Assembly: GCA_012520505.1 (NCBI GenBank) | Contig: JAAYOC010000021.1 | Coordinates: 62,001-126,000, forward strand | Direction of reading: 5' to 3' | Origin: Oscillospiraceae bacterium | Lineage (GTDB): Bacteria > Bacillota > Clostridia > Oscillospirales > Acutalibacteraceae | DNA: 64,000 bases | Shown here: piece after piece, positions 53,087-61,676 of the stretch | How positions within the stretch are numbered: the first letter of the stretch is position 1 | How the letters are laid out: every line of letters begins with the position of its first letter | Translations under genes and position numbers: made by a program | The notes under the pieces: generated by a model | What the model was told of the DNA's origin: nothing | The model's input: only the letters and a program-made list of their open reading frames with translations | Databases searched by the model: none

Positions 53087-54162
53087 ATAATATTCAAAAT
53101 ATTCAAAATTTTAAAAGAGAAAAAAGTGTATATAACCTTAATCAACAGACTTTTTATGATTTTTCAGCATTTGATTTGATAAAAGATAAAAAATCGTTAT
53201 TAGTGTGTGATAATGCCTTTGATTGCTTTGGTATAGAGATTCCTTGCAAGACTGTAAAGTTTAATAGCTTTACACCTAACCCGAAGTACGAAGATATTCT
53301 TACAGGAGTAAAACTTTTAAATGAAACTAATTGTGATTGTATAGTTGCGGTAGGTGGCGGAAGTAGTATTGATACCGCAAAGGCAATTAAATATTTTAGC
53401 GGTATAGATAATGCCGATAATGATAGCAATTCCAGCATCGATAATGTTAATGATGATTTGCCGATAATGGCTATACCTACAACTTCAGGAACAGGAAGTG
53501 AGGCAACCCATTTTGCAGCTATTTATAAAAATGGCGAAAAGTATTCACTTGCTGATGAAAGACTTTTGCCTGAATATGTTGTTTTACAGGCGGATATGCT
53601 TAAAACGTTGCCGCTTTATCAAAAAAAATGTACTATGCTTGATGCTCTTTGCCAGGCGATTGAGTCTTGGTGGTCAAGAGGAGCAACAAAGGAAAGTATT
53701 CAATATTCCAGAGAAGCTGTAAAATTAATTCTTAATAATATGGAAGGTTATTTGAACAACGAAGAGTTTGGTAATAAAAAAATGCTGTTAGCTTCTAATT
53801 TAGCAGGTAAAGCCATAAATATTACTACAACAACGGCACCTCATGCTATGAGTTATAAACTTACAACTCTTTATGGACTTTCACACGGTCATGCTGTTGC
53901 CCTTTGTCTTCCTAAAGTTTGGAAGAAAATGAAGAATTTCAGTGATATTGCAAGTACATTAGGGTATCAAAATTATAAAGAAGCAGTTGCATTTTTAGAA
54001 GAACTGTTACAAAAATTGGAAATATTTCCACCGGAAAATGTAACGGAAGAGGAATTGGAAATTCTAACAAACTCGGTAAATGCTGAAAGATTAAGTAATA
54101 ACCCGGTTCTTTTTGATAAGGAAACAATCAAAAATTTATATAAAGAGATTTTGGAGGTATAG
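53080..54162 (+). CDS. Iron-type alcohol dehydrogenase, phosphonoacetaldehyde reductase-like
   Basis: This group III alcohol dehydrogenase has the NAD-binding VGGGSSIDTAKAI (~residues 91-103), PTTSGTGSEATHFAAIY and metal-site LDALCQAIESWW, APHAMSYKLT and GLSHGHAVAL. The usual first His ligand (DALxHAIE) is Gln here. I associate this with the phosphonoacetaldehyde reductase group but could not verify it. An Asn/Asp/Ser-rich insert lies at ~108-124. Its place before the phnX-phnW fusion suggests it converts between phosphonoacetaldehyde and 2-hydroxyethylphosphonate. Confidence 0.78.
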   Translation: MLDNIQNIQNFKREKSVYNLNQQTFYDFSAFDLIKDKKSLLVCDNAFDCFGIEIPCKTVKFNSFTPNPKYEDILTGVKLLNETNCDCIVAVGGGSSIDTAKAIKYFSGIDNADNDSNSSIDNVNDDLPIMAIPTTSGTGSEATHFAAIYKNGEKYSLADERLLPEYVVLQADMLKTLPLYQKKCTMLDALCQAIESWWSRGATKESIQYSREAVKLILNNMEGYLNNEEFGNKKMLLASNLAGKAINITTTTAPHAMSYKLTTLYGLSHGHAVALCLPKVWKKMKNFSDIASTLGYQNYKEAVAFLEELLQKLEIFPPENVTEEELEILTNSVNAERLSNNPVLFDKETIKNLYKEILEV

Positions 54163-56001
54163 ATGGCTACTAAAATTAAAGCGGTCATTTTTGACTGGGC
54201 GGGAACAACCATAGATTATGGATGTTTTGCACCAATTAAAGGATTTATTGATGGATTTAAAAGTATAGGAATAGAAATTACTAATGAGATGGCGAGAAAA
54301 CCGATGGGACTTCTAAAGCTAGACCATACTCGTGCAATAGCAGATATGCTTCCGGAACCAATTTCTGAAGAACAGATAATGACTGCATATGGAGCGTTTG
54401 AAAAAACTCTTTTTGCAAACATTGAACTTCATTGTGATATCAAGGATTATGTAATAGGTGTAGTAGATGCTTTGAGAACGCAGGGAATTAAGATTGGTTC
54501 AACCACAGGTTATACATCTCAGATGATGAAGCTGGTGTTAAAGAAGGTTGCAGACGCAGGCTACTCACCGGATTTTTGGATTAGTCCTGATATGACCACA
54601 AAAGGTCGACCATATCCATACATGATTTGGGAAAACTTAAAACAATTTGGTATTTCAGAGCCAAGAGAAGCCATAAAAGTTGGTGACACAACAGCTGATA
54701 TTCAGGAAGGTAAAAATGCTAACTGCTGGACTGTAGGTGTAATTATGGGTTCTTCAGAGCTTGGTTTCACGCGTGATGAAGTGAAAGCTTTATCGGCAGA
54801 AGAACTTAAAAAACATAAAAAACGAGTTCGTGCAAGTTACTATAAAGCAGGAGCAGATTATATAATTGATGATATGAATGAACTTCTTGATGTAGTTGCC
54901 GACATAAATAAAAAGCTGAAACTTAACGCAGATAGAAAATTACTTACTCCCGGCCCTCTCACAACCCGTTATTCTGTTAAGAATGCAATGCTTACTGACC
55001 ATTGCACATGGGATGACGAGTATAAAGCAATTACTGCTTCCGTAATAAAGGATATTACAAATATTTCCGCAAATGAGGATTATACTACAGTTTTACTTCA
55101 AGGCAGCGGAACATATGCGGTAGAGTCTATGATTAGTTCTCTTTGTGGCAATGACAAAAAGATTCTTTTTTTAGTTAACGGTGAATATGGTAAGCGTATG
55201 CTGACAATTGCTGATAAACTTGGGAAGAACTACACTGCTTTAGAGTTTGAAATGACGGAACCTTTAGATGTAAAGGTGGTTGAAGAAGAACTTAAAAACA
55301 ATACTGATATTGAAACAGTTGTGTTCGTTCATTGTGAAACTACAACCGGAATTATAAATCCTCTTAAAGAATTAGTGAGACTCGCTAAATTTTATGATAA
55401 GAAGGTTCTTATTGATGCAATGTCAAGTTTTGGAGCATATGAAATTGACATGCCTACCCTTGATATTGATTCTCTTGCATCCAGTTCAAATAAGTGTTTA
55501 GAGGGCTTGCCGGGTTTAGGTTTTGTAGTAGTAAAGAAATCACTTTTAGAAAAATGTGCCGGAAATGCTTTAAGTCACAGCCTTGACCTCTATGATCAAC
55601 ATAAGAGTTTCTCCGACAGCAAAGGTAAGTTTCGTTTCACTTCTCCAACTAATGTTCTTTTGGCACTCCGACAGGCACTTGATAATTACAAGATGGAGGG
55701 TGGGCTTGAGGCCCGTAAAAACCGTTATATTGAAAACCATAAAGTTTTAGTAGAAGGACTTGAAAAACTTGGATTTAAAGCAATTGTAAAGCCGGAGTAT
55801 CAATCGCATATCATAACAACTTTTGAGCTTGGCGACCTTGATTTTAGTAAACTTTATGAAGCACTGAAAGAAGAAGGATTCGTTATTTATCCCGGTAAAC
55901 TTACCACAAAGCCGACATTTAGACTTGGCAACATAGGCGATGTATATCCGGATGATATGATTGTCCTTATAAAAATTTTAGATAAGCTTTTGAAAAATTA
56001 G
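54163..56001 (+). CDS. phnXW: Phosphonoacetaldehyde hydrolase - 2-aminoethylphosphonate transaminase fusion
   Basis: This bifunctional enzyme of the phosphonatase route has two domains. Residues ~1-260 are a HAD phosphonatase: nucleophile in AVIFDWAGTTIDYG, Schiff-base Lys in MARKPMGLLKLDHTR, and KVGDTTADIQEGKNANCW. Residues ~265-612 are the PLP transaminase: LLTPGPLTTRYSVKNAMLTDHCTWDDEYK, HCETTTGIINPL, and PLP Lys in ASSSNKCLEGLPGLGFVVV. Together they turn 2-aminoethylphosphonate into acetaldehyde and phosphate. The hydrolase and transaminase are usually separate genes. TTTTGGAGG precedes the start, right after the dehydrogenase stop. Confidence 0.92.
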   Translation: MATKIKAVIFDWAGTTIDYGCFAPIKGFIDGFKSIGIEITNEMARKPMGLLKLDHTRAIADMLPEPISEEQIMTAYGAFEKTLFANIELHCDIKDYVIGVVDALRTQGIKIGSTTGYTSQMMKLVLKKVADAGYSPDFWISPDMTTKGRPYPYMIWENLKQFGISEPREAIKVGDTTADIQEGKNANCWTVGVIMGSSELGFTRDEVKALSAEELKKHKKRVRASYYKAGADYIIDDMNELLDVVADINKKLKLNADRKLLTPGPLTTRYSVKNAMLTDHCTWDDEYKAITASVIKDITNISANEDYTTVLLQGSGTYAVESMISSLCGNDKKILFLVNGEYGKRMLTIADKLGKNYTALEFEMTEPLDVKVVEEELKNNTDIETVVFVHCETTTGIINPLKELVRLAKFYDKKVLIDAMSSFGAYEIDMPTLDIDSLASSSNKCLEGLPGLGFVVVKKSLLEKCAGNALSHSLDLYDQHKSFSDSKGKFRFTSPTNVLLALRQALDNYKMEGGLEARKNRYIENHKVLVEGLEKLGFKAIVKPEYQSHIITTFELGDLDFSKLYEALKEEGFVIYPGKLTTKPTFRLGNIGDVYPDDMIVLIKILDKLLKN

Positions 56002-56052
56002 ACACTTAAAAAATTAAATTTTCCGAAGACATTTTCTTCTCTAAATACCCCA

Positions 56053-56107
56053 AAGGCAGAGAACCTGACCGATTTCCGCAGGGTAAATCGGATTGGGTTC
56101 TTTGTCT
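56053..56107 (+). terminator. Long imperfect hairpin at the end of the phosphonate operon
   Basis: Two stem blocks, AGAGAACC/GGTTCTTT and CCGATTT/AAATCGG, with an internal bulge form a stable hairpin ~50 bp after the phnXW stop. The T-tract is poor (TTTGTCTT). Confidence 0.55.
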
Positions 56108-56223
56108 TAAAGGTTCTGTACTTTTTCAATGTTTTTCTTTATACTAATGTCATAAGCAAAACGTAAAATATTCAAAAAATTTCAAATAAACAACGCAATA
56201 AAACAAATAAGGAGATAAGTGAG

Positions 56224-57684
56224 ATGGCTGAATTTAAAGAATTAATTTTAATGCATTCTAATGATTTACATGGTGACTTCTTGGCTGAAAAGATTGATGA
56301 AGGATTGCTGGGTGGCATTTCAATGTTGTCAGGGTATGTAAATACGGTGCGTAAAGAAAATAAAAATGCTGTTTATTGTATTGCAGGAGACATGCTTCAA
56401 GGCTCTATTATAGATAGTGAATATCAGGGCTTGTCCACTATAGAGATAATGAACCTTTTAAGTCCGGATGTAGCTTCTATTGGTAATCATGAAATAGATT
56501 ATGGTTTAGCACATTTATTATTTCTTGAGCGTTGTGCTCATTTTCCTATTGTCTGTGCTAACCTTTTTATAAAAAATCCTTATACTCGTTTGTTCCAACC
56601 TCATATAATTCTGGAAAGGGATGGCATACGTATAATGTTCATTGGTATTATTACCTCTGAAATTATGCAAGGTATGAGTAAGGATATTTTGAGTAGTTTT
56701 GTCGACGTGGAAGATGCAGCTCGTGAAGTAGGAAAGATATGTAATGCTTGGCGTACTGTGGATATAGATTTGACTGTTCTTCTTACTCATATAGGTTTTG
56801 AAGAGGATAAAAAATTGGCAGAACTTCTTGACCCGGAATGGGGTGTAGATTTAATTATTGGTGGTCATACGCATACAATCTTGGAAGAGCCGGAAAAAGT
56901 AAATGATATTTTAATTGTTCAAGCGGGAGTTGGAACGAAACAAATTGGGCGATTTGATTTGATTATTAATATGGATACTAACTCAATCGCAGACTACAAG
57001 TGGGAGCTTATTCCAATTGATTGTAGTACTTGTCCTCGTGATGAGGAAATGCTTCAGACAATTCATAAATTTAAAGGTGAGACTGATAAAAAATATAACC
57101 GGATTATTTGTACACTTGCACGTTCTCTTACTCATCCGGGCAGATATCAAGAGACGGAACTGGGAAATCTTTTGTCGGAGATTGTGCGAGAGGCATTGGA
57201 AGTGGATATTGCCCTTTTAGGTTCTGGTTCAATTCGCAAAGAAAGTGTTCCTGCGGTAGTTACTTACGGGGAATTAATGGAACTTGTCCCATATGATGAT
57301 AAAATATTCCGTCTCAAAACTACGGGTGCACAATTTAAAAAGATGGTTGCATTTACTTTGCGTGATGAGATGTTAGCAGGTGAGCATACTGAGTTTTATC
57401 AGTATTCTGCAGATTTACGAATCACTTTTGATAAGGCAACAAAAAGGTTTATTCGTTTTGATTTTCGTGGTGAACCGATAAAAGAAGACATGGTTTATGA
57501 AGTGGCACTTCAAGAATTTCACCTTAATAATTTCGCCGATTTCTTTGGATTTCCAATAGAAGAAATCAAAGATAACGGTAAAATTCGTGTTCTTGCCACT
57601 TCTGTTCAGGACGTTCTTGTCGAGCATCTACCACTTGTTGAACATCGCGATCAAAAAATTGAGGGTAGGATGGTTATCGAATAA
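56224..57684 (+). CDS. 5'-nucleotidase / metallophosphatase (UshA family), no signal peptide
   Basis: A metallophosphatase domain (residues ~1-250) shows the metal motifs SNDLHGDF, AGDMLQGS, SIGNHEIDYG, THIGFEED and GGHTHT. The C-terminal 5'-nucleotidase substrate domain (~300-480) includes ETELGNLLSEIVREAL and GSGSIRKESVPAVVTYGELMELVPYDD. UshA-type proteins are usually secreted, but this one begins MAEFKELILMHSND with no signal peptide, so it acts in the cytoplasm. It could hydrolyse nucleotides, UDP-sugars or cyclic nucleotides. GGAGATAAG precedes the ATG. It is monocistronic with a strong terminator. Confidence 0.88.
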   Translation: MAEFKELILMHSNDLHGDFLAEKIDEGLLGGISMLSGYVNTVRKENKNAVYCIAGDMLQGSIIDSEYQGLSTIEIMNLLSPDVASIGNHEIDYGLAHLLFLERCAHFPIVCANLFIKNPYTRLFQPHIILERDGIRIMFIGIITSEIMQGMSKDILSSFVDVEDAAREVGKICNAWRTVDIDLTVLLTHIGFEEDKKLAELLDPEWGVDLIIGGHTHTILEEPEKVNDILIVQAGVGTKQIGRFDLIINMDTNSIADYKWELIPIDCSTCPRDEEMLQTIHKFKGETDKKYNRIICTLARSLTHPGRYQETELGNLLSEIVREALEVDIALLGSGSIRKESVPAVVTYGELMELVPYDDKIFRLKTTGAQFKKMVAFTLRDEMLAGEHTEFYQYSADLRITFDKATKRFIRFDFRGEPIKEDMVYEVALQEFHLNNFADFFGFPIEEIKDNGKIRVLATSVQDVLVEHLPLVEHRDQKIEGRMVIE

Positions 57685-57740
57685 ATAGTAAGGTACAGCA
57701 AATATGAAGCAAAAAGAAAAGTAAATAAAAAGCAAATAGA

Positions 57741-57776
57741 AAAAGGGCTATAACTAGACGGGTTATAGCCCTTTTA
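57741..57776 (+). terminator. Rho-independent terminator
   Basis: A 14-bp stem (AAAAGGGCTATAAC with its complement) and a 7-nt loop end in TTTT, 56 bp after the nucleotidase stop. Confidence 0.9.
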
Positions 57777-57942
57777 TTAAACGATTATAACATTGATACC
57801 TTTTAAGAAAAGTGTTAAAATATATGTGGTCTTTTAAAAGTTTGTTAAAATATGAAAAAGTGGTGAAATTGTTTGCAAAGTGTAAGTAAATAGTGGATGT
57901 TTACAACAAAAAAATTTGCAACATTTCTTTGGGAGGGAGATT

Positions 57943-60900
57943 ATGGATTATAACTCAATTATGTCAATGGTTTACTATGCTTGCGGTTGTTTCTATATGT
58001 TTTTTGGTATATATTCGTTGCTCAAAAACACAAAAAGTCAAACCAATAGACAGTTTCTGTTTTTAACATTTTCTTTGTCGGTTTGGTCGTTTGCGTTTTC
58101 TTTTTCAACCATTGCGACAGAAGAATTAAGTGCTTTTTGGAATTCTTTTGCTGTTTTTGGATGGGGATTTTTTTATAGCTTTTTCCTTCACTTTGTTCTA
58201 ATTTTGACAAATAATAAAAATCAGTTAGATAAACCGATAAAAGTAATTTTGTTTTATGTTCCTGCTTTTATAAATGTAATTTTATTTGCACCATTTGGGT
58301 ATTTTGCAGATACGCAATATGAAGTTATACCAAGTGGTTTTGGTTTAATAAACCTTTTTTCTGCAGATGTTGCACAGATTTGGCTTACTGTACATTATAC
58401 TATCTATACAGTTGTATCTGTGATATTACTCGTTCGCTGGTGGAAAGGAATTGAATCATATCATCGTCTTCTAAAGCGGCAAATAACATATTTTTTAATA
58501 TCCATAGTTTTTGCATTTTCGGTAGGAACAATAGCAGATGTTTTATCCGGTTTTTTTGGTTTCGTTCAAGTTCCTAAACTGGGTGTTGTATTTTTGATTT
58601 TTCCTACAACCTTTTTGTTTATAGCACTGAAAAATTTTGGTGTTCTTCTTGAGAGAGGCAAGATGGTATTTTCCCCTCTGGATTCTAAAACTTTGTCAGA
58701 AAGTCGATTGCGTTTATTCCAAACAGCAGCATTTGTATTTACAGTTGGTGCCTTAGGATCTCTTTTTTCAGGATATTTTATTGCAAAAGGGAATTTTTTA
58801 AATGAGTTACTTCTTGCTATTGCTGTATGGACTTTGGGTATATTTTTATTGTTTATACCATATGTGGTAAAAAAACATACGACTCAAAATACTCTCTTTT
58901 TGATGATAAGCATAGTGGGTATGATTTTCTTCATAATTAATGATGTTCATGAAGGTGCATTGACAGTATGGGCAGTGTATATAGCATTTCTTTTATATTC
59001 CATTGTTCTTGACAGTAAAATTCATACTTCTATATTTATATATGTTACTCTAACTATTCAAATTGTTCTTTGGATAATTCATCCGAAATTATCTGTTACT
59101 ATTGATGGTGGTCAATATCTAAAAAGACTTTTTATTATTTCTCTTTCTTATTTTGCTGTACGATATTTGACTAACGAATATGCTTCAAAGTTGTTGGGCT
59201 ATCAAAGATTTGCAAAGGAACAAGAGACACTTGAAAAGATTTCAACTAACTTCATTTCAGTTAACAGTGAAAATGCTAAAGAGAAAGTTGATGAAATGTT
59301 TAAATTGTCTGCTGAAATGCTTGGTTTTAATCAAATATATTTGGTTGAATTTAATGCAGATTATAGAGAGTCAGTAATTGTTAATGCATATACGACGGAT
59401 GAATCACTGGTATCACTTCCTTTCCGTTTAGGTGTAAAAGTTAAAACAAAAGAATTTCCTATGGCTGAGGCATTGATTGCTAGTGAACAACCGGTAGGAT
59501 GTGAAGATATATCAAGAATCTTAATTGAAGAAGGCAAAGAGGAAAAAGATTTCTTTGAATCAAGAGGAATAAATTCTTATTTTGTGTTGCCAATAGTACT
59601 TGAGAATAAAATAAAGGCAATGCTTGTTATTGAAGATCATGAGAAGGCTAATATGCATCTTCGGGAAAATCAGATATACTTTTTGGGAATTATTGCAAAT
59701 ATATTGGGTGACACGAGAACAAAGACTTTATATGAAGAGAAACTATACGATTATGCTTATTTTGACGAAACTACAAAATTGGCAAATAAAAATTTTCTTA
59801 GAAAAAAATTAGAGCAAATTCTACAAGGTAGAAAAGAAACAGAAACATTAGTAATTTTTGATGTTGAACTGGATAATTTAAGAATGATTAATGACAGTTT
59901 TGGTCCTTCCATTGGGGAGCAAATAGTAATGGAATCGGCAAATATTCTTAAAAATTTGATGAAGGAAGGATGTAAGATATCAAGAGTTGGGGAAGGAAAG
60001 TTTGTTGTTGTTATGCCTTTTGCGGAAACTACAGAACAGATAATGGAATGTGCAAAAAAAATAGTGGCCGCCTTTTCTGACCCAATAGTACCTCAGGAAG
60101 GAATAGAAGCATTGTTTGTTACCCCTACTGTAGGTGTAGCTGTGTATCCATATGATGGAAAAGATGCAGATTCTCTTTTACAGAATGCCGATTTGGCAGG
60201 ATATGAGGCGAAATCTTCTGAAAAAAGAATTGTTTTCTGTTCTGAACAATTAAAAAGTCGTATTGCTGAAACTGCTTTACTTACCAACAGGCTTTTTAAT
60301 TCGTTGGAGAATGAAGAGTTTTCTTTGGAATTTCAACCTCAAGTTAGTTGCAGCACAGGAAAAGTAGTTGGTGTTGAAGCTCTGCTTAGATGGACGATAG
60401 AGGATAATAGACGAATTCCACCGGATACATTTATTCCTATGCTTGAGCAAACGGGTTTGATTCATGATGTGGGGCTTTGGGTATTGGAAGAATCGCTTAA
60501 AGAGCATAATAGACTTATCGCAAAAGGCTTTGCGCCATTACGTTTTTCTATAAATTTATCAATTGTACAATTCCAAAAGGAAGATTTCGTTCAAGACGTT
60601 TTACGATTAATAGAAAAATATCAGGTAGATCTAAAATATGTTGAGCTGGAAATTACAGAAAGTATGTTGTCTAAAAACTTCGCAGATACAATTAATAAGC
60701 TGACTAAATTGAAAGAGTCAGGGATAAACATTGCGATAGATGATTTTGGTAAAGGGTATTCATCATTGCATCGCTTAGAGTTGATACCATTTGATAGAAT
60801 AAAGATAGATAAGAGTATTGTAGATGACATTGCTACAAAAATGAAAAAAGTTATTATAGTGAAAGGAATTATTTCATTGGCAAAAGGTCTTATGGCAGGT

Positions 60901-61035
60901 ATTACAGCAGAAGGTGTTGAGACACAGGAACAGATGGAATTTATGCGAGATATAGATTGTGATGAAATACAAGGATATTATTATTCAAAGCCTTTGCCAT
61001 CAGAAATATTGGAAGAATATTTAAAAAACGGATGA
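57943..61035 (+). CDS. Membrane EAL-domain protein with GAF and degenerate GGDEF domains
   Basis: This is a 1030-residue regulator of cyclic di-GMP. The N-terminal ~390 residues have about 14 hydrophobic helices, the first seven resembling a histidine-kinase 7TM sensor. A GAF-like domain lies at ~405-580. A GGDEF domain follows at ~600-765, whose active loop reads VGEGKF instead of GGDEF, so cyclase activity is unlikely. A full EAL domain (~775-1030) keeps GVEALLRW, INLSIVQF, ELEITESML, IDDFGKGYSSLHRL, KIDKSIVDD and TAEGVETQEQ. It should degrade cyclic di-GMP. The start is ATG 57943, after GGGAGGGAG. Confidence 0.9.
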   Translation: MDYNSIMSMVYYACGCFYMFFGIYSLLKNTKSQTNRQFLFLTFSLSVWSFAFSFSTIATEELSAFWNSFAVFGWGFFYSFFLHFVLILTNNKNQLDKPIKVILFYVPAFINVILFAPFGYFADTQYEVIPSGFGLINLFSADVAQIWLTVHYTIYTVVSVILLVRWWKGIESYHRLLKRQITYFLISIVFAFSVGTIADVLSGFFGFVQVPKLGVVFLIFPTTFLFIALKNFGVLLERGKMVFSPLDSKTLSESRLRLFQTAAFVFTVGALGSLFSGYFIAKGNFLNELLLAIAVWTLGIFLLFIPYVVKKHTTQNTLFLMISIVGMIFFIINDVHEGALTVWAVYIAFLLYSIVLDSKIHTSIFIYVTLTIQIVLWIIHPKLSVTIDGGQYLKRLFIISLSYFAVRYLTNEYASKLLGYQRFAKEQETLEKISTNFISVNSENAKEKVDEMFKLSAEMLGFNQIYLVEFNADYRESVIVNAYTTDESLVSLPFRLGVKVKTKEFPMAEALIASEQPVGCEDISRILIEEGKEEKDFFESRGINSYFVLPIVLENKIKAMLVIEDHEKANMHLRENQIYFLGIIANILGDTRTKTLYEEKLYDYAYFDETTKLANKNFLRKKLEQILQGRKETETLVIFDVELDNLRMINDSFGPSIGEQIVMESANILKNLMKEGCKISRVGEGKFVVVMPFAETTEQIMECAKKIVAAFSDPIVPQEGIEALFVTPTVGVAVYPYDGKDADSLLQNADLAGYEAKSSEKRIVFCSEQLKSRIAETALLTNRLFNSLENEEFSLEFQPQVSCSTGKVVGVEALLRWTIEDNRRIPPDTFIPMLEQTGLIHDVGLWVLEESLKEHNRLIAKGFAPLRFSINLSIVQFQKEDFVQDVLRLIEKYQVDLKYVELEITESMLSKNFADTINKLTKLKESGINIAIDDFGKGYSSLHRLELIPFDRIKIDKSIVDDIATKMKKVIIVKGIISLAKGLMAGITAEGVETQEQMEFMRDIDCDEIQGYYYSKPLPSEILEEYLKNG

Positions 61036-61065
61036 ATAGAAGAATAGAAGAATAGAAGAATAGAA
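61034..61065. repeat. 8-bp tandem repeat, four copies
   Basis: GAATAGAA occurs four times head to tail starting within the stop codon of the EAL gene. A change in copy number would not alter the protein. Confidence 0.75.
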
Positions 61066-61400
61066 AAAGTGTAAAGGTATATGGGACTACTTATAAAGGT
61101 AAAATAATAATATATATAAATAATAGTAAGTATAAGTAATAATGAATAATAGTAGGCAACAATGAGTAATAGTAAATAATAATGAGTGACAATAAATGAC
61201 GGTGAGTGACAAATGATAAATAACAATAATTCAATAGTAAATAGTAATAATTTAATGATAAATAATAATGAATAATAGTAAATCAGTAATAATTAGCAAT
61301 AAAAAAGCAACAAAAAAGCAATAAAAAAGAAATAAAAAAATTGTAAAAAAGTGAAAAATTAACAGTTTGATAATAGTTAAAAAATAGTCAATCGAATTAG
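61036..61400. other. AT-rich, low-complexity intergenic region
   Basis: After the 8-bp repeats come ~290 bp of degenerate AATAATAG/AATGA/AGTAA-like units (about 61085-61370) with very few G or C bases. No ribosome binding site, conserved reading frame or promoter pair stands out. It ends at the hairpin 61401-61433. It looks like an expanding or decaying simple repeat. Confidence 0.6.
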
Positions 61401-61433
61401 AAAACCGTGCTTTTGAAAGAGCACGGTTTTTTA
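61401..61433 (+). terminator. Rho-independent terminator
   Basis: AAAACCGTGCT and AGCACGGTTTT pair over 11 bp and are followed by TT. It is the only clear terminator for the EAL gene, 366 bp after its stop. Confidence 0.85.
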
Positions 61434-61435
61434 TT

Positions 61436-61476
61436 GAAAAATAAAAGGTTATTGACAAAGATTTATCAATAACCTT
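61436..61476 (-). terminator. Terminator of tRNA-Leu
   Basis: On the minus strand an 11-bp stem (AAGGTTATTGA with TCAATAACCTT) is followed by TTATTTTTC. It begins 12 bp after the encoded CCA end of the tRNA. Confidence 0.8.
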
Positions 61477-61487
61477 GGTCCTTATTA

Positions 61488-61570
61488 TGGTGCGGGTAAC
61501 AGGACTTGAACCTGCACGGTTTCCCACTAGATCCTAAGTCTAGCGTGTCTGCCAATTCCACCATACCCGC
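61488..61570 (-). tRNA. tRNA-Leu (anticodon UAG)
   Basis: Minus strand: acceptor GCGGGTA pairs with TACCCGC, discriminator A, and an encoded CCA end (61488-61490). The anticodon stem CTAGA/TCTAG encloses the loop CTTAGGA with anticodon TAG, which reads CUN leucine codons. A variable arm of ~11 nt and T-loop TTCAAGT fit a class II leucine tRNA. Confidence 0.95.
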
Positions 61571-61581
61571 ACGACCTTGCT

Positions 61582-61610
61582 ATTATATACCAAAAAAAAA
61601 CTGTTTTCAA
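61582..61610 (-). promoter_or_regulatory. Strong predicted promoter of tRNA-Leu
   Basis: On the minus strand TTGAAA (complement of 61605-61610), a 17-bp spacer and a perfect TATAAT (complement of 61582-61587) lie 12 bp upstream of the tRNA. Confidence 0.8.
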
Positions 61611-61676
61611 GGGTTTTATTTTTGCGCTTTTTTTGGTATAGTTTTCAACAAAGTTGTATAAAAGAGGTGTTGTCTC

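Noticed and set aside
42659-56001. Phosphonate biosynthesis cluster
   Set aside because: No phosphoenolpyruvate mutase or decarboxylase is found; the C-P lyase, phosphonatase and importer all indicate uptake and breakdown.
61633-61662. Promoter TTGGTA/TATAAA for the WYL gene
   Set aside because: Transcription would start at about 61669, downstream of the ribosome binding site, which is not workable for this start codon.
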